A stretch of DNA of 38,212 nucleotides, taken from positions 1 to 38,212 of the IMG/VR virus record IMGVR_UViG_3300008111_000049. One strand, 5' to 3'. The position numbers were made by a program, and so were the translations under genes. Under the pieces are notes generated by a model. The model was not told where the DNA came from and did not search any database. It saw only the letters and a list, made by a program, of their open reading frames with translations. Source of the stretch: a virus. Positions 1 through 6,144 of the stretch are shown piece by piece. Each line of letters opens with the position of its first letter. Positions within the stretch are counted from its first letter, which is position 1.

Positions 1-34
1 GCTATCAGTAAAAACATTAAAAGAAAGTAAGCAA

Positions 35-304
35 ATGATAGAGGTAAAGGAGTCACTCAGATCAGAACTTATACTAACACCAGAAGGTAAATTATTAATG
101 GCCGTGATGATCCAGGCCATAACAGAGATATGCGGTACTAATACGCATAGTAGGAAGGTGTCTTACAATTGGCTTATGAAAGAAAAAAACCCTGTAGCTG
201 ATATATGTCTTATCTTATCAGGATATGATAGACACCATATTGAAAACATGCTCATTCAAAAGTTTGGACATGATGAGTATTATGCTTTAAAAGGAGACTC
301 ATAA
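35..304 (+). CDS. Small hypothetical protein, 89 aa, possibly 5'-truncated by the window edge
   Basis: I do not recognise this protein. It is a soluble, mostly helical small protein ending Y-Y-A-L-K-G-D-S. The ATG used here lacks a convincing ribosome binding site (only AGTAAG lies upstream). The frame stays open to the left edge of the window, so the true start may lie outside it. If the window ends are contiguous, the frame continues backwards through the last bases of the window. Its stop overlaps the start of the cell wall hydrolase gene (TAATG), so the two are probably translationally coupled. It leads a run of small + strand genes typical of early phage accessory regions. Confidence 0.6.
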   Translation: MIEVKESLRSELILTPEGKLLMAVMIQAITEICGTNTHSRKVSYNWLMKEKNPVADICLILSGYDRHHIENMLIQKFGHDEYYALKGDS

Positions 305-657
305 TGGGAATAGAAACGGCAGCATTATGCCTGGCCCTGGCGGCCTACCATGAAAGTAGAGGAGAGCCAACCTCTGGTCAAACGGCTGTGATGTACGTAT
401 TACTTAATAGAGCGCAAAATACTAAAAATGTATGTAACGAACTATACAAACCAAAACAATTTTCCTTTATTGGAAATGTTCAATTAGCTTCCACAATTCA
501 GTTGCAACCTTATATATCTATGGCGTATAATGTGCTGCATAAGAAAGTAAAAGATCCAACTAAAGGCGCTACATATTTTCATAGCAAGAATGTAAAACCT
601 GTTTGGGCCAATGATAAACCAGTTAAAGTAGCGATAGGTAACCACATATTTTATTGA
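304..657 (+). CDS. SleB-like cell wall hydrolase (Hydrolase_2 family)
   Basis: This 117-residue protein matches the SleB/CwlJ-type cell wall hydrolase family, lytic enzymes that cut peptidoglycan glycan strands. What shows it is the N-terminal motif A-Y-H-E-S-R-G-E-P (residues 14-22), followed by G-Q-T-A-V-M-Y-V-L-L-N-R and, near the end, G-A-T-Y-F-H with downstream W. In the family the first Glu of the ExRGE motif (E17 here) is the catalytic residue. There is no classical signal peptide, although residues 5-14 are hydrophobic. The start has a good AAGGAG seven bases upstream. It sits among early genes, far from the holin cassette near 5.1-6.7 kb, so it may be a second lysin, an entry-related enzyme or a regulated early lytic function. 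The family call is firm; the role is inferred. Confidence 0.85.
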   Translation: MGIETAALCLALAAYHESRGEPTSGQTAVMYVLLNRAQNTKNVCNELYKPKQFSFIGNVQLASTIQLQPYISMAYNVLHKKVKDPTKGATYFHSKNVKPVWANDKPVKVAIGNHIFY

Positions 658-664
658 GGTCATT

Positions 665-901
665 ATGAAGACAGAGCCAGTAGGGTACTTGTACGAAGAA
701 TTTGATATTAAAACAGGTGAGCTTAAAAAGTCTTACTTGTGGTCGTTTCATCCAAAAGAACTTTCATACTTGAATGACTTAAAAGGATCAACCCATCATA
801 TTAAAATAACACCATTGTTTAGAGGCGATAAATTTGAAGAATATAAAGCAATGAATAAATATGACTCAAAACGTCTTGTAGAGGCAAATGGAGGTTTATA
901 G
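665..901 (+). CDS. Small hypothetical phage protein, 78 aa
   Basis: Not recognised. It begins M-K-T-E-P-V-G-Y-L-Y, a start reminiscent of small phage proteins with an EPVxYL opening. It contains several aromatic residues and no membrane segment. GAGG five bases before the ATG supports the start. The stop codon shares its last base with the GTG of the next gene, so the two are likely translated together. No function can be assigned. Confidence 0.7.
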   Translation: MKTEPVGYLYEEFDIKTGELKKSYLWSFHPKELSYLNDLKGSTHHIKITPLFRGDKFEEYKAMNKYDSKRLVEANGGL

Positions 902-1125
902 TGTATACATTACTAGACGATAGAAAAAAAGCCGAACAGATAAAAGCATATATGGAAGCGCATCCTGGAGCTATAAGAAAACAAATATACAGAGAATGCC
1001 ACATTACCAAATATAGGGCCAAGATATTAGAAGCTCAAGGCCTTATTAAATTGCCATTGCCATTGACTAATAAACAGTCTTTGATGAAGGCACGTAAGAA
1101 GTCATCAATGTTATTTTATTTATAG
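901..1125 (+). CDS. Small basic protein with probable helix-turn-helix
   Basis: This 74-residue protein starts at GTG with GGAGG six bases upstream and touches the preceding stop. Residues 12-47 look like a winged or simple helix-turn-helix: a stretch around A-I-R-K-Q-I-Y-R-E-C is followed by a turn and K-Y-R-A-K-I-L-E-A-Q-G-L-I-K, the usual 'recognition helix then Gly-Leu-Ile-Lys' pattern. The C-terminus is Lys/Arg-rich. A DNA-binding regulator of early transcription is plausible, but this is a fold-level guess from pattern alone. Confidence 0.6.
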   Translation: MYTLLDDRKKAEQIKAYMEAHPGAIRKQIYRECHITKYRAKILEAQGLIKLPLPLTNKQSLMKARKKSSMLFYL

Positions 1126-1133
1126 GAGGCAGT

Positions 1134-1409
1134 ATGTCAGATAACGTAAACCACCCTAGACACTATAATATCGGAGGCCTAGAAACCATAGATATTATTG
1201 AAAGTCGTTTAACTAGAGAAGAATTTGTTGGATACTTAAAAGGTAGTAAGATGAAGTATGACTTACGCTATCCGTTTAAGGGTAATGTAGAAGAAGACTT
1301 AGCTAAGTCTGAATGGTTTAAAAATAAACTTATTTCAGTTTTAAGAGATGAAGAAGCTGTGAACCCACCAGAAATTGAAGCTCAATTACAGAGGTTTGAT
1401 GATGAGTAA
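1134..1409 (+). CDS. DUF3310 family protein (T7 gp1.7-related domain)
   Basis: The N-terminus carries the DUF3310 signature N-H-P-x-H-Y-N (residues 6-12) followed by G-G-L-E-T-I-D-I-I (14-22) and a later Y-L-K-G-x-x-x-K-Y-D-L-R-Y segment. DUF3310 is widespread in phages. In T7 gp1.7 it belongs to a protein with nucleoside monophosphate kinase activity, but no Walker motif is visible in this 91-residue version, so the activity is not implied. GGAGG lies four bases before the ATG. The stop overlaps the start of the next small gene by eight bases. Confidence 0.8.
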   Translation: MSDNVNHPRHYNIGGLETIDIIESRLTREEFVGYLKGSKMKYDLRYPFKGNVEEDLAKSEWFKNKLISVLRDEEAVNPPEIEAQLQRFDDE

Positions 1410-1548
1410 AATATATTGGATATTTGTTATTGTAATGGCTGCGCTAGCTATATTCTGGACTGAAAAGTCTTTTAGTCAAACGATCATTGGCCCAGATGGT
1501 ACTGTAACTGTTTGTACTGTATCTAAAGATATGATCATCTGCGTATGA
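1402..1548 (+). CDS. 48-aa membrane-anchored or exported peptide
   Basis: This small gene fills the gap between the DUF3310 gene and the next frame, overlapping the first by 8 bases and the second by ATGA. The product has a short N-terminal K, then a hydrophobic stretch I-Y-W-I-F-V-I-V-M-A-A-L-A-I-F-W (residues 4-19), consistent with a signal peptide or anchor. The tail has two cysteines (T-V-C-T-V and I-I-C-V) and the turn G-P-D-G-T. Many phages carry similar tiny secreted proteins with a GPDGT-type motif and paired cysteines; I do not know their function. The packed overlaps on both sides support it as real. Confidence 0.65.
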   Translation: MSKIYWIFVIVMAALAIFWTEKSFSQTIIGPDGTVTVCTVSKDMIICV

Positions 1549-1907
1549 CGTTAGGAATGCGGAATAGTAATGCCAAGTTTATAGACTTTGGCTTTTTATC
1601 TGGAATGATCCCAGGTAAAAATATAATGCCGACAAACCTGGATATGGTCGTATGTAAAGATGGTAAAAAATTTTTAGTAGCTGAATGGAAACATGAGAAT
1701 GAGCCTATGTCATTAGGCCAAAAGATAGTATTAAAAGGTTTAGCTGCCCAAGAAAACTTTACTGTATTAGTCATATATGGCCATAGTGATGATCAAAGAA
1801 CTGAAGTAAATAACTTTTATCAAGTAACACAAGATAAACTTATTTACATAGATAAAGGCCCAGAAGCATTAAAAAGCTATATAAATACATGGTGGAAACT
1901 CAACTAA
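1545..1907 (+). CDS. Hypothetical protein with possible PD-(D/E)XK nuclease-like core
   Basis: A 120-residue protein whose start overlaps the preceding stop as ATGA, with no independent ribosome binding site, so translation is probably coupled. Residues 31-50 read N-L-D-M-V-V-C-K-D-G-K-K-F-L-V-A-E-W-K-H. An aspartate (D33), a beta hairpin and E47-x-K49 resemble the D...ExK arrangement of restriction-like nuclease folds. A later strand (F-T-V-L-V-I-Y-G) and a C-terminal W-W helix fit a compact alpha/beta fold. This is pattern reading only; it could be a non-nuclease member of the fold or unrelated. Confidence 0.7.
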   Translation: MTLGMRNSNAKFIDFGFLSGMIPGKNIMPTNLDMVVCKDGKKFLVAEWKHENEPMSLGQKIVLKGLAAQENFTVLVIYGHSDDQRTEVNNFYQVTQDKLIYIDKGPEALKSYINTWWKLN

Positions 1908-1950
1908 AACAATGACTTATAAAATAATTAAAAATATTTACAAAAAAGTG

Positions 1951-1979
1951 TTGACATCATGCTAGCAAATATATAGCAT
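1951..1979 (+). promoter_or_regulatory. Sigma70-like promoter for the sliding-clamp operon
   Basis: A perfect -35 TTGACA (1951-1956) is followed after 17 bases by TAGCAT (1974-1979) as the -10. The surrounding 1908-2043 gap is very AT-rich and holds no gene. Transcription would start near 1986 and run into the clamp gene at 2044. Half-sites resembling TAGCAAA overlap the spacer, suggesting repression. Confidence 0.6.
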
Positions 1980-2031
1980 ACACATATCGCTAATTTATTA
2001 TCTACTTGCAGGCGATCAAGAAATTTTGCTA
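1963..2031. promoter_or_regulatory. Candidate operator: TAGCAAA-type half-sites flanking the clamp promoter
   Basis: TAGCAAAT (1963-1970), TAGCATAC (1974-1981), CGCTAATTT (from 1988) and TTTTGCTA (2024-2031) are related half-sites in both orientations around the promoter. The outer two match the pair in the divergent promoter region at 36030-36064, where TGCTAGCAAA and ATTTTGCTAAA recur. The shared sequence suggests one regulator acting at both sites. No binding protein is identified. Confidence 0.35.
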
Positions 2032-2043
2032 AAGGAGAAAAGC

Positions 2044-2694
2044 ATGACAACATTTAATTATGAAGTATTAGTACAACTTGGCCACTTAAAAGCACTTAAA
2101 CTTTTTGTAGCTAAAAAAGACGTAAGATATTACCTTAATGGTATTTACGTTGAATTCAATAAATATAACACTATCTTTGTTGCAACTGATGGTCACCGAC
2201 TATTAAGTACAGCAGTCTATCATAACGAAGTACAGCACGGTAGAGATACATTAGGAGCAATTATTCCTATTGAAACTATTGATGCCTTACTTAAAGTTAA
2301 GTCAACCCTAGGTGCAGCTAGCATATCATTAGAAGTTGAAAACAATGTAGTTAAGAAAATACACGTTCTTAATGATGCGGTTAGGTTAGAAGCACGTCCA
2401 ATAGAAGGTAAGTATCCTGACTTTAGAAGAGTATTTCCTGAGTCAGTATCTTATGAACCTGGTAATTATGACTTTACATATCTTAATGACTTTAATAAGG
2501 CCGCAGAATATATCTCTGGCGTTAAGAATAAAAAAGCATCATTAAGCCAAAACGGTCTCAAACCAGCATTAGTTGACCTTGACTGTGTTGACTGTGTAGG
2601 TGTTATCTCACCATTAAGAGTTGAGTCATCTATTACAGGCGCACCAAAATTTATATTTGATGAACCTAAAGTATCTGTAAAGGAGGCTGCATAA
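2044..2694 (+). CDS. Shortened beta-type DNA polymerase sliding clamp
   Basis: This 216-residue protein resembles the second half of bacterial DnaN. Residues 27-37 (V-R-Y-Y-L-N-G-I-Y-V-E), 47-53 (A-T-D-G-H-R-L) and 121-132 (E-G-K-Y-P-D-F-R-R-V-F-P) match the classic motifs of E. coli beta domain 2 and the start of domain 3. Domain 1 is absent, and 216 residues is close to a two-domain clamp rather than the roughly 366-residue bacterial protein. The chosen ATG has AAAGGAG upstream; an in-frame TTG at 2026 lies before that site and is less likely. Its role would be tethering polymerase to DNA, presumably host Pol III because no phage polymerase is visible. It begins an operon with the next two genes. 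Confidence 0.8.
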   Translation: MTTFNYEVLVQLGHLKALKLFVAKKDVRYYLNGIYVEFNKYNTIFVATDGHRLLSTAVYHNEVQHGRDTLGAIIPIETIDALLKVKSTLGAASISLEVENNVVKKIHVLNDAVRLEARPIEGKYPDFRRVFPESVSYEPGNYDFTYLNDFNKAAEYISGVKNKKASLSQNGLKPALVDLDCVDCVGVISPLRVESSITGAPKFIFDEPKVSVKEAA

Positions 2695-2987
2695 TGACTA
2701 CAGATAACAAATATAATGGATGGTCTAATTATGAGACTTGGAGAATTCATTTAGAAATATTTGACTATTTTGATATATCTGACTACTCCAAAGATCCATA
2801 CGACTTATCTAAACAATTAGAAGACTATGTAGAAGAAGTAATATTTATTGATGTACCAGATGGGTTAGCTAAGGACTATGCTGGTGCATTCATAAGACAA
2901 GCTAACTTCTATGAAATTGCAGAGCATTTAATTGCGGACTGGAAGTATGATAATGAAGAGGAGGAGGAGGATGAACTTCAACTTTAA
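2694..2987 (+). CDS. Conserved small phage protein with NGWxNYETW motif
   Basis: This 97-residue protein has the N-terminal motif Y-N-G-W-S-N-Y-E-T-W-R (residues 7-17) found in a family of small phage proteins of unknown function. The C-terminus is very acidic (a run of five Glu). The ATG overlaps the clamp stop by one base (TAATG), with AAAGGAGG-type sequence inside the end of the clamp gene. The end overlaps the next gene by 17 bases: its acidic tail is encoded by the same GAGGAGGAGG that serves as ribosome binding site for the next gene, an economical double use. Confidence 0.75.
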   Translation: MTTDNKYNGWSNYETWRIHLEIFDYFDISDYSKDPYDLSKQLEDYVEEVIFIDVPDGLAKDYAGAFIRQANFYEIAEHLIADWKYDNEEEEEDELQL

Positions 2988-3351
2988 TGAATGGAAGCAC
3001 CGGCTGGATCTTGATGATGAAGACTTAATAGACTGGCTTGGGTTAAGTGATGATCAGATAGAGCATTACAAAACTCACAGAGTGCCAAAGTATATTGAAG
3101 TGGCATGCAAGTTTATAGAGGAGTGTTATTGTAAAGCATTAGCTGAATTACATATAAATGTACTCAATGGTAGTGAGCCTTATCTCAAGGCTCATTATCC
3201 TGCAGTAGCTGCTGCTAAAGGTGCATTTTTATCTTATGCTTTAAATAACTTTTACGTAGACTATGACTTTCAACCTAAACTACTTAAAAGCCTCTTAGAC
3301 GAAGTAGCTCGTCAACAGGGTTCATATAAGCTCCCTGACCAGCAGCACTAG
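2971..3351 (+). CDS. Putative helix-turn-helix protein, 126 aa
   Basis: The start at 2971 follows a GAGGAGGAGG run inside the preceding gene; an upstream in-frame TTG is not needed. Residues 8-45 include D-D-E-D-L-I-D-W-L-G-L-S-D-D-Q-I-E-H-Y-K, then R-V-P-K-Y-I-E-V-A. The pattern 'LGLS..QI..yk..RvPkyievA' is like the Cro/C1-type helix-turn-helix and the helix after it. The second half is helical with no recognised motif. The last 68 bases overlap the end of the convergent minus-strand gene at 3284-4228. A transcription regulator is a plausible but unproven role. Confidence 0.65.
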   Translation: MNFNFNEWKHRLDLDDEDLIDWLGLSDDQIEHYKTHRVPKYIEVACKFIEECYCKALAELHINVLNGSEPYLKAHYPAVAAAKGAFLSYALNNFYVDYDFQPKLLKSLLDEVARQQGSYKLPDQQH

Positions 3352-4228
3352 TATCAAAATAGGCAGAGTCTAGGAGTCCGTATTTAGGACTCTTAGCTAC
3401 GCCTTTTAATTCTTTAGCTAATTGTTTAGCACTCATTGCACCGTTAGGATCAAACACTAACATACCACCGTTAGGCGTTGCTGATACTACGCCACCTTTA
3501 GGGTTTAATTTTTTACCTGCTTCAATAATTTGTTTAGATGATACGTTTTCAAATAAGATACCGTTAGCAGCATCTTTGTTTAAGTTCATAGGTATTTTAG
3601 TAAAGCGTGTAGCACCTACACCCCATTGGCCTAGGTCACCACCCATAGACTGAGCGTATTCAGATAATGGCCCAGACTTCTGTATATTCATTATATTAAT
3701 AGGGCCTAAGTTTTGGCTGTATACTCTATTAAACTCTTCTACGTTACTTGCTGGATCTACCCATACACCTTGTACTTTAGATGGAGGAATGTTTGCATAT
3801 TCCATACCTTTACCTGCAGCGCCTTGTTGAGCAGTACCATATCTTAAGTCTGATAATGCACGGCCTGATCCTGTTTCATTTGCTTTTTGTAAGATATTAG
3901 GTGATGTAGCTTCAATATTAATATTGACCGGTGATAGTTTACGTTGGCCTTCTGCATACTTTAATGCAGCGCCTGGAGCTTTAGCAAGCGTTCCTACAAC
4001 ACCACCAGCAGTTGTTAGGCCGCCTAATAAACCTTGAATAGGGTTTTGGTTAGTATAACCTTGATACATTTCATAAGCGCCCAATGGAATGCCAATAGGA
4101 GGATAAGCCATAGATGCACCGGATGCAGCATATTGAGCCATATCTTTAATGTCTTGTTTACTAAGTTGTGGTACATTAGGCAATGGTTTGCCATTGTCAT
4201 CCACGACAAGTCCTCTTATTACTTTCAT
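3284..4228 (-). CDS. Hypothetical late protein, 314 aa, last gene of the late operon
   Basis: Not recognised. The N-terminus (M-K-V-I-R-G-L-V-V-D-D-N-G-K-P-L-P) looks like a short beta-strand domain. Residues of roughly 35-85 are rich in Ala, Gly and Pro with weakly hydrophobic stretches (A-Y-P-P-I-G-I-P-L-G-A-Y and G-L-L-G-G-L-T-T-A-G-G-V-V-G), as often seen in proteins that cross or line membranes. The C-terminal half is alpha/beta. AAAGGA seven bases before the ATG supports the start. Position at the end of the late operon, after the lysis genes, is compatible with a toxin-like, virion-associated or effector protein; none is demonstrated. Its 3' end overlaps the convergent gene. Confidence 0.75.
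   Translation of the reverse strand: MKVIRGLVVDDNGKPLPNVPQLSKQDIKDMAQYAASGASMAYPPIGIPLGAYEMYQGYTNQNPIQGLLGGLTTAGGVVGTLAKAPGAALKYAEGQRKLSPVNINIEATSPNILQKANETGSGRALSDLRYGTAQQGAAGKGMEYANIPPSKVQGVWVDPASNVEEFNRVYSQNLGPINIMNIQKSGPLSEYAQSMGGDLGQWGVGATRFTKIPMNLNKDAANGILFENVSSKQIIEAGKKLNPKGGVVSATPNGGMLVFDPNGAMSAKQLAKELKGVAKSPKYGLLDSAYFDTSAAGQGAYMNPVDELLRLRGF
3371..3395 (+). terminator. Hairpin, possible terminator of the left + operon
   Basis: TAGGAGTCC (3371-3379) pairs with GGACTCTTA (3387-3395): nine pairs including one G-U, with a seven-base loop. It lies just past the stop of the + strand gene ending at 3351, inside the 3' end of the opposing gene. There is no adjoining T tract, so it is a weak intrinsic terminator candidate. 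Confidence 0.3.
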
Positions 4229-4238
4229 TTTTTATCCT

Positions 4239-4400
4239 TTAGTCATCTAATTCTGGGAGTTCGTAGTTTACAGAGTCAACTGTAATTTCTACATAAAGAC
4301 CTGACTCGAATGTTAAAGCTAGTACATTCTCATCAAAATACGCTTCAGCCTCTACAATTTTATCTCCGACCAATTGATCAATTAATGGCTGAATTTGCAT
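4239..4400 (-). CDS. Small acidic hypothetical protein, 53 aa
   Basis: Not recognised. The ATG at 4400 is chosen because AAAGG sits six bases upstream. A longer in-frame start at 4433 would overlap the metallophosphoesterase stop and has no ribosome binding site. The product alternates hydrophobic and acidic residues (V-E-A-E-A-Y-F-D-E-N-V-L-A-L-T-F) and ends E-L-P-E-L-D-D, suggesting a small beta-rich acidic protein. It lies between the phosphoesterase and the terminal late gene in the same operon. Confidence 0.65.
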   Translation of the reverse strand: MQIQPLIDQLVGDKIVEAEAYFDENVLALTFESGLYVEITVDSVNYELPELDD

Positions 4401-4411
4401 GATAAACCTTT

Positions 4412-5119
4412 CTATACTATTTTTCCGATCCACCTACCGTTTGTGTTAAGAACCATAGGCATAAGTTTTGGCTGTCCATTGATAATGACACCACATCCTA
4501 CAATGAACCTGCTTTTAAAGTTTTTGGCATAGTCAAACGCCATAGACTTTTGATGTATTAAACATCCTACTTGCATACCCCAAATTAGTGCATCTGGGTT
4601 ACTGTAATATCCAATACTAAATTTAGTGTGGTAGTGGCCCTGGACTGTATTCATTCCATACTGCTGGGCTACCTTTAAAACGTCTGCAACAAGCCCATGT
4701 GTAAAGAAACATCTGGAGTTATCACTTAGGGTTATTGTATGATCATCTACCCATTCCCAACCTTTTCCAACGCCTAAAAACTCGTTATAGTCTTTTAGGT
4801 ATCCTCTAGGCATGCCGTGTTTTAATGCACGTCTATAAACTAATGAGCTATGGTTACTGTGAACCAATGTCATTTTAGGGAATATCTTTTCTAATTCTTT
4901 AATGTATTTTTTAGACTGTTCTAATTCATGGCCTGCTGAATATAAGTCTGGGTTATGTTCGTGCATAGATATAGCATGATGATCTAATTCATCACCTATA
5001 TTTACTACATGGTCAAACTTAAATTGTTTTTTTAGTGCTTTTAAAAATGTAAATGCGTCTGGATGATGGTAAGGAATGTGAAGATCAGATATTACTAATA
5101 CCGACTTATATTTAGACAT
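4412..5119 (-). CDS. Calcineurin-like metallophosphoesterase
   Basis: The 235-residue protein has the metallophosphoesterase motifs in order: S-D-L-H (D12, H14), G-D-E-L-D (42-46), S-N-H (N89, H90), T-H-G (H141) and G-H-Y-H (161-164). These residues bind the two metal ions. Phage members of this superfamily include DNA exonuclease subunits, nucleotide phosphatases and lambda-type protein phosphatases; which applies cannot be told here. AAGGA upstream of the ATG supports the start. It is transcribed late, after the lysis cassette, unlike a replication nuclease, so a role in nucleotide or protein dephosphorylation late in infection is possible. Confidence 0.85.
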   Translation of the reverse strand: MSKYKSVLVISDLHIPYHHPDAFTFLKALKKQFKFDHVVNIGDELDHHAISMHEHNPDLYSAGHELEQSKKYIKELEKIFPKMTLVHSNHSSLVYRRALKHGMPRGYLKDYNEFLGVGKGWEWVDDHTITLSDNSRCFFTHGLVADVLKVAQQYGMNTVQGHYHTKFSIGYYSNPDALIWGMQVGCLIHQKSMAFDYAKNFKSRFIVGCGVIINGQPKLMPMVLNTNGRWIGKIV

Positions 5120-5121
5120 AA

Positions 5122-5235
5122 CTATCCTTGATGGTTGTTTTGTCTATTGTACACTAATAATAAAATTACTACCATTATCAATAGCTTAAAATTGTCTATA
5201 AAGCATAGCGCATCACAAATAATATACTCTAGCAT
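5122..5235 (-). CDS. 37-aa single-span membrane peptide
   Basis: A short frame that exactly spans the gap between the DUF5675 gene (7-base overlap) and the metallophosphoesterase. The product has a hydrophobic segment F-K-L-L-I-M-V-V-I-L-L-L-V-Y (residues 16-29), then a short polar basic tail. It has no clear ribosome binding site and would depend on coupling to the preceding gene. Position beside a holin and a DUF5675 protein suggests an accessory lysis peptide, but it may equally be a chance frame in an AT-rich gap. Confidence 0.4.
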   Translation of the reverse strand: MLEYIICDALCFIDNFKLLIMVVILLLVYNRQNNHQG

Positions 5236-5618
5236 ATTTTAATTGTAGCTGTTTTAGCTTGCTTGAGCTTTTCAAAAAACTTTTTATAAGCTGCTTTAGA
5301 GTTCCCTATAAAGTCTTTACCTGACCATGTAGTGCCTACTAATATACATCCTTCAGTATGTGCAGATGTATTGCCTGAATGAATACGAACACCTGTAAAG
5401 TTAGGAACGTCTAGTATATGTGGCATATCTTGTTTAAAGCGTACAGATGCGTCTATAATTACTTTATATTCACCAGTAGGAATAGCAGTCTTACCTATGA
5501 CTTTAGTGCCATTTCTGACTACATCTTCTAACGTGTAACACTCATATACACCGTCTATATACATCTTGCCTATAGTGTGTGTATCTTTAAACTCAAACCT
5601 GTTTACTTCAATTAACAT
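5229..5618 (-). CDS. DUF5675 family protein (putative lysis-associated enzyme)
   Basis: This 129-residue protein matches the DUF5675 family. The signature G-V-R-I-H-S-G-N-T (residues 76-84), then T-E-G-C-I-L-V-G (88-95), contains a His (H80) and Cys (C91) spaced like the catalytic pair of L,D-transpeptidase-type folds. An earlier A-I-P-T-G-E-Y-K-V is also typical. The family is common next to phage lysis genes and is suspected to act on peptidoglycan, but I know of no firm activity. The start overlaps the preceding small membrane gene by 11 bases. Confidence 0.8.
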   Translation of the reverse strand: MLIEVNRFEFKDTHTIGKMYIDGVYECYTLEDVVRNGTKVIGKTAIPTGEYKVIIDASVRFKQDMPHILDVPNFTGVRIHSGNTSAHTEGCILVGTTWSGKDFIGNSKAAYKKFFEKLKQAKTATIKIC

Positions 5619-5766
5619 TTTTGTCTATATAAGTAAGAGCTTGTGTGAGATATTGCATAGCATACATAAATAGAATAGAGAAGCCCATAGCTACGAATAA
5701 TAGGCATACGACTAATAATTTAAGTATAGCTAAACCGATAAAGTTAAGTATGTTTAATACTATCAT
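5608..5766 (-). CDS. 52-aa small membrane protein of the lysis cassette
   Basis: The ATG overlaps the holin stop as ATGA, and the stop lies 11 bases inside the DUF5675 gene, so the frame fits tightly between two likely lysis genes. The product is strongly hydrophobic: residues 2-22 and 23-40 (L-L-F-V-A-M-G-F-S-I-L-F-M-Y) could form one or two membrane spans, followed by a polar tail. Roles to consider are antiholin, second holin or inner-membrane spanin. No coiled coil is present, which argues against a canonical i-spanin. The call as a gene is fairly strong; the function is unknown. Confidence 0.65.
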   Translation of the reverse strand: MIVLNILNFIGLAILKLLVVCLLFVAMGFSILFMYAMQYLTQALTYIDKNVN

Positions 5767-6134
5767 TTAACACTCTTTTTAATGTGTAATAATGAACGTT
5801 CACCGAATAAATAGAAACCAACTGCACTTGCAAAGTTATCTACTTCAGATGTTGCTGTACCGTTAAGGTGCATAGTAGCCCATGTTGTTAAAACTAATAA
5901 ACCAATAGCTGGTCGCATAAGTCTTATGATAGCTTCTACCCATAAGTATGATGGGTTACCACCACCAGCTTCATTCATCACTTTAAAGAAGTCTAGGTCA
6001 ATTTGTTTCATCTTGACATACTGTTCTATCGTAGCTGGTTTAAATTGGTCAGGTGCTATAAATTTATTAATAAGTGACTTGCCTAAGTCTACAGCAACTG
6101 GTGCAAAAGCAGATAATATTGTTATTGGGTCTAT
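5763..6134 (-). CDS. Holin of the 3TM (gene-transfer-agent type) family, probable AUA start
   Basis: The C-terminal half resembles the Holin_3TM family: a W-V-E-A-I-I-R-L-M-R-P-A-I-G-L-L-V-L segment, then a final hydrophobic stretch ending G-F-Y-L-F-G-E-R-S-L. An N-terminal hydrophobic region (I-T-I-L-S-A-F-A-P-V-A-V) supplies the first span. The role is pore formation in the inner membrane to trigger lysis. The start is odd. The only standard start codon is a TTG at 6170 with no ribosome binding site, inside the previous gene. A strong AAGGAG (6146-6141) stands six bases before an in-frame ATA at 6134. I therefore place the start at ATA, or a base change from ATG; the TTG start would add 12 residues. 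Confidence 0.75.
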   Translation of the reverse strand: MDPITILSAFAPVAVDLGKSLINKFIAPDQFKPATIEQYVKMKQIDLDFFKVMNEAGGGNPSYLWVEAIIRLMRPAIGLLVLTTWATMHLNGTATSEVDNFASAVGFYLFGERSLLHIKKSVK

Positions 6135-6144
6135 GATATTCTCC

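Noticed and set aside
2932-2970. Longer TTG start for the 126-aa HTH-like gene
   Set aside because: The added residues are read from the GAGGAGG ribosome binding site itself (a run of Arg), and the ATG at 2971 is correctly placed.
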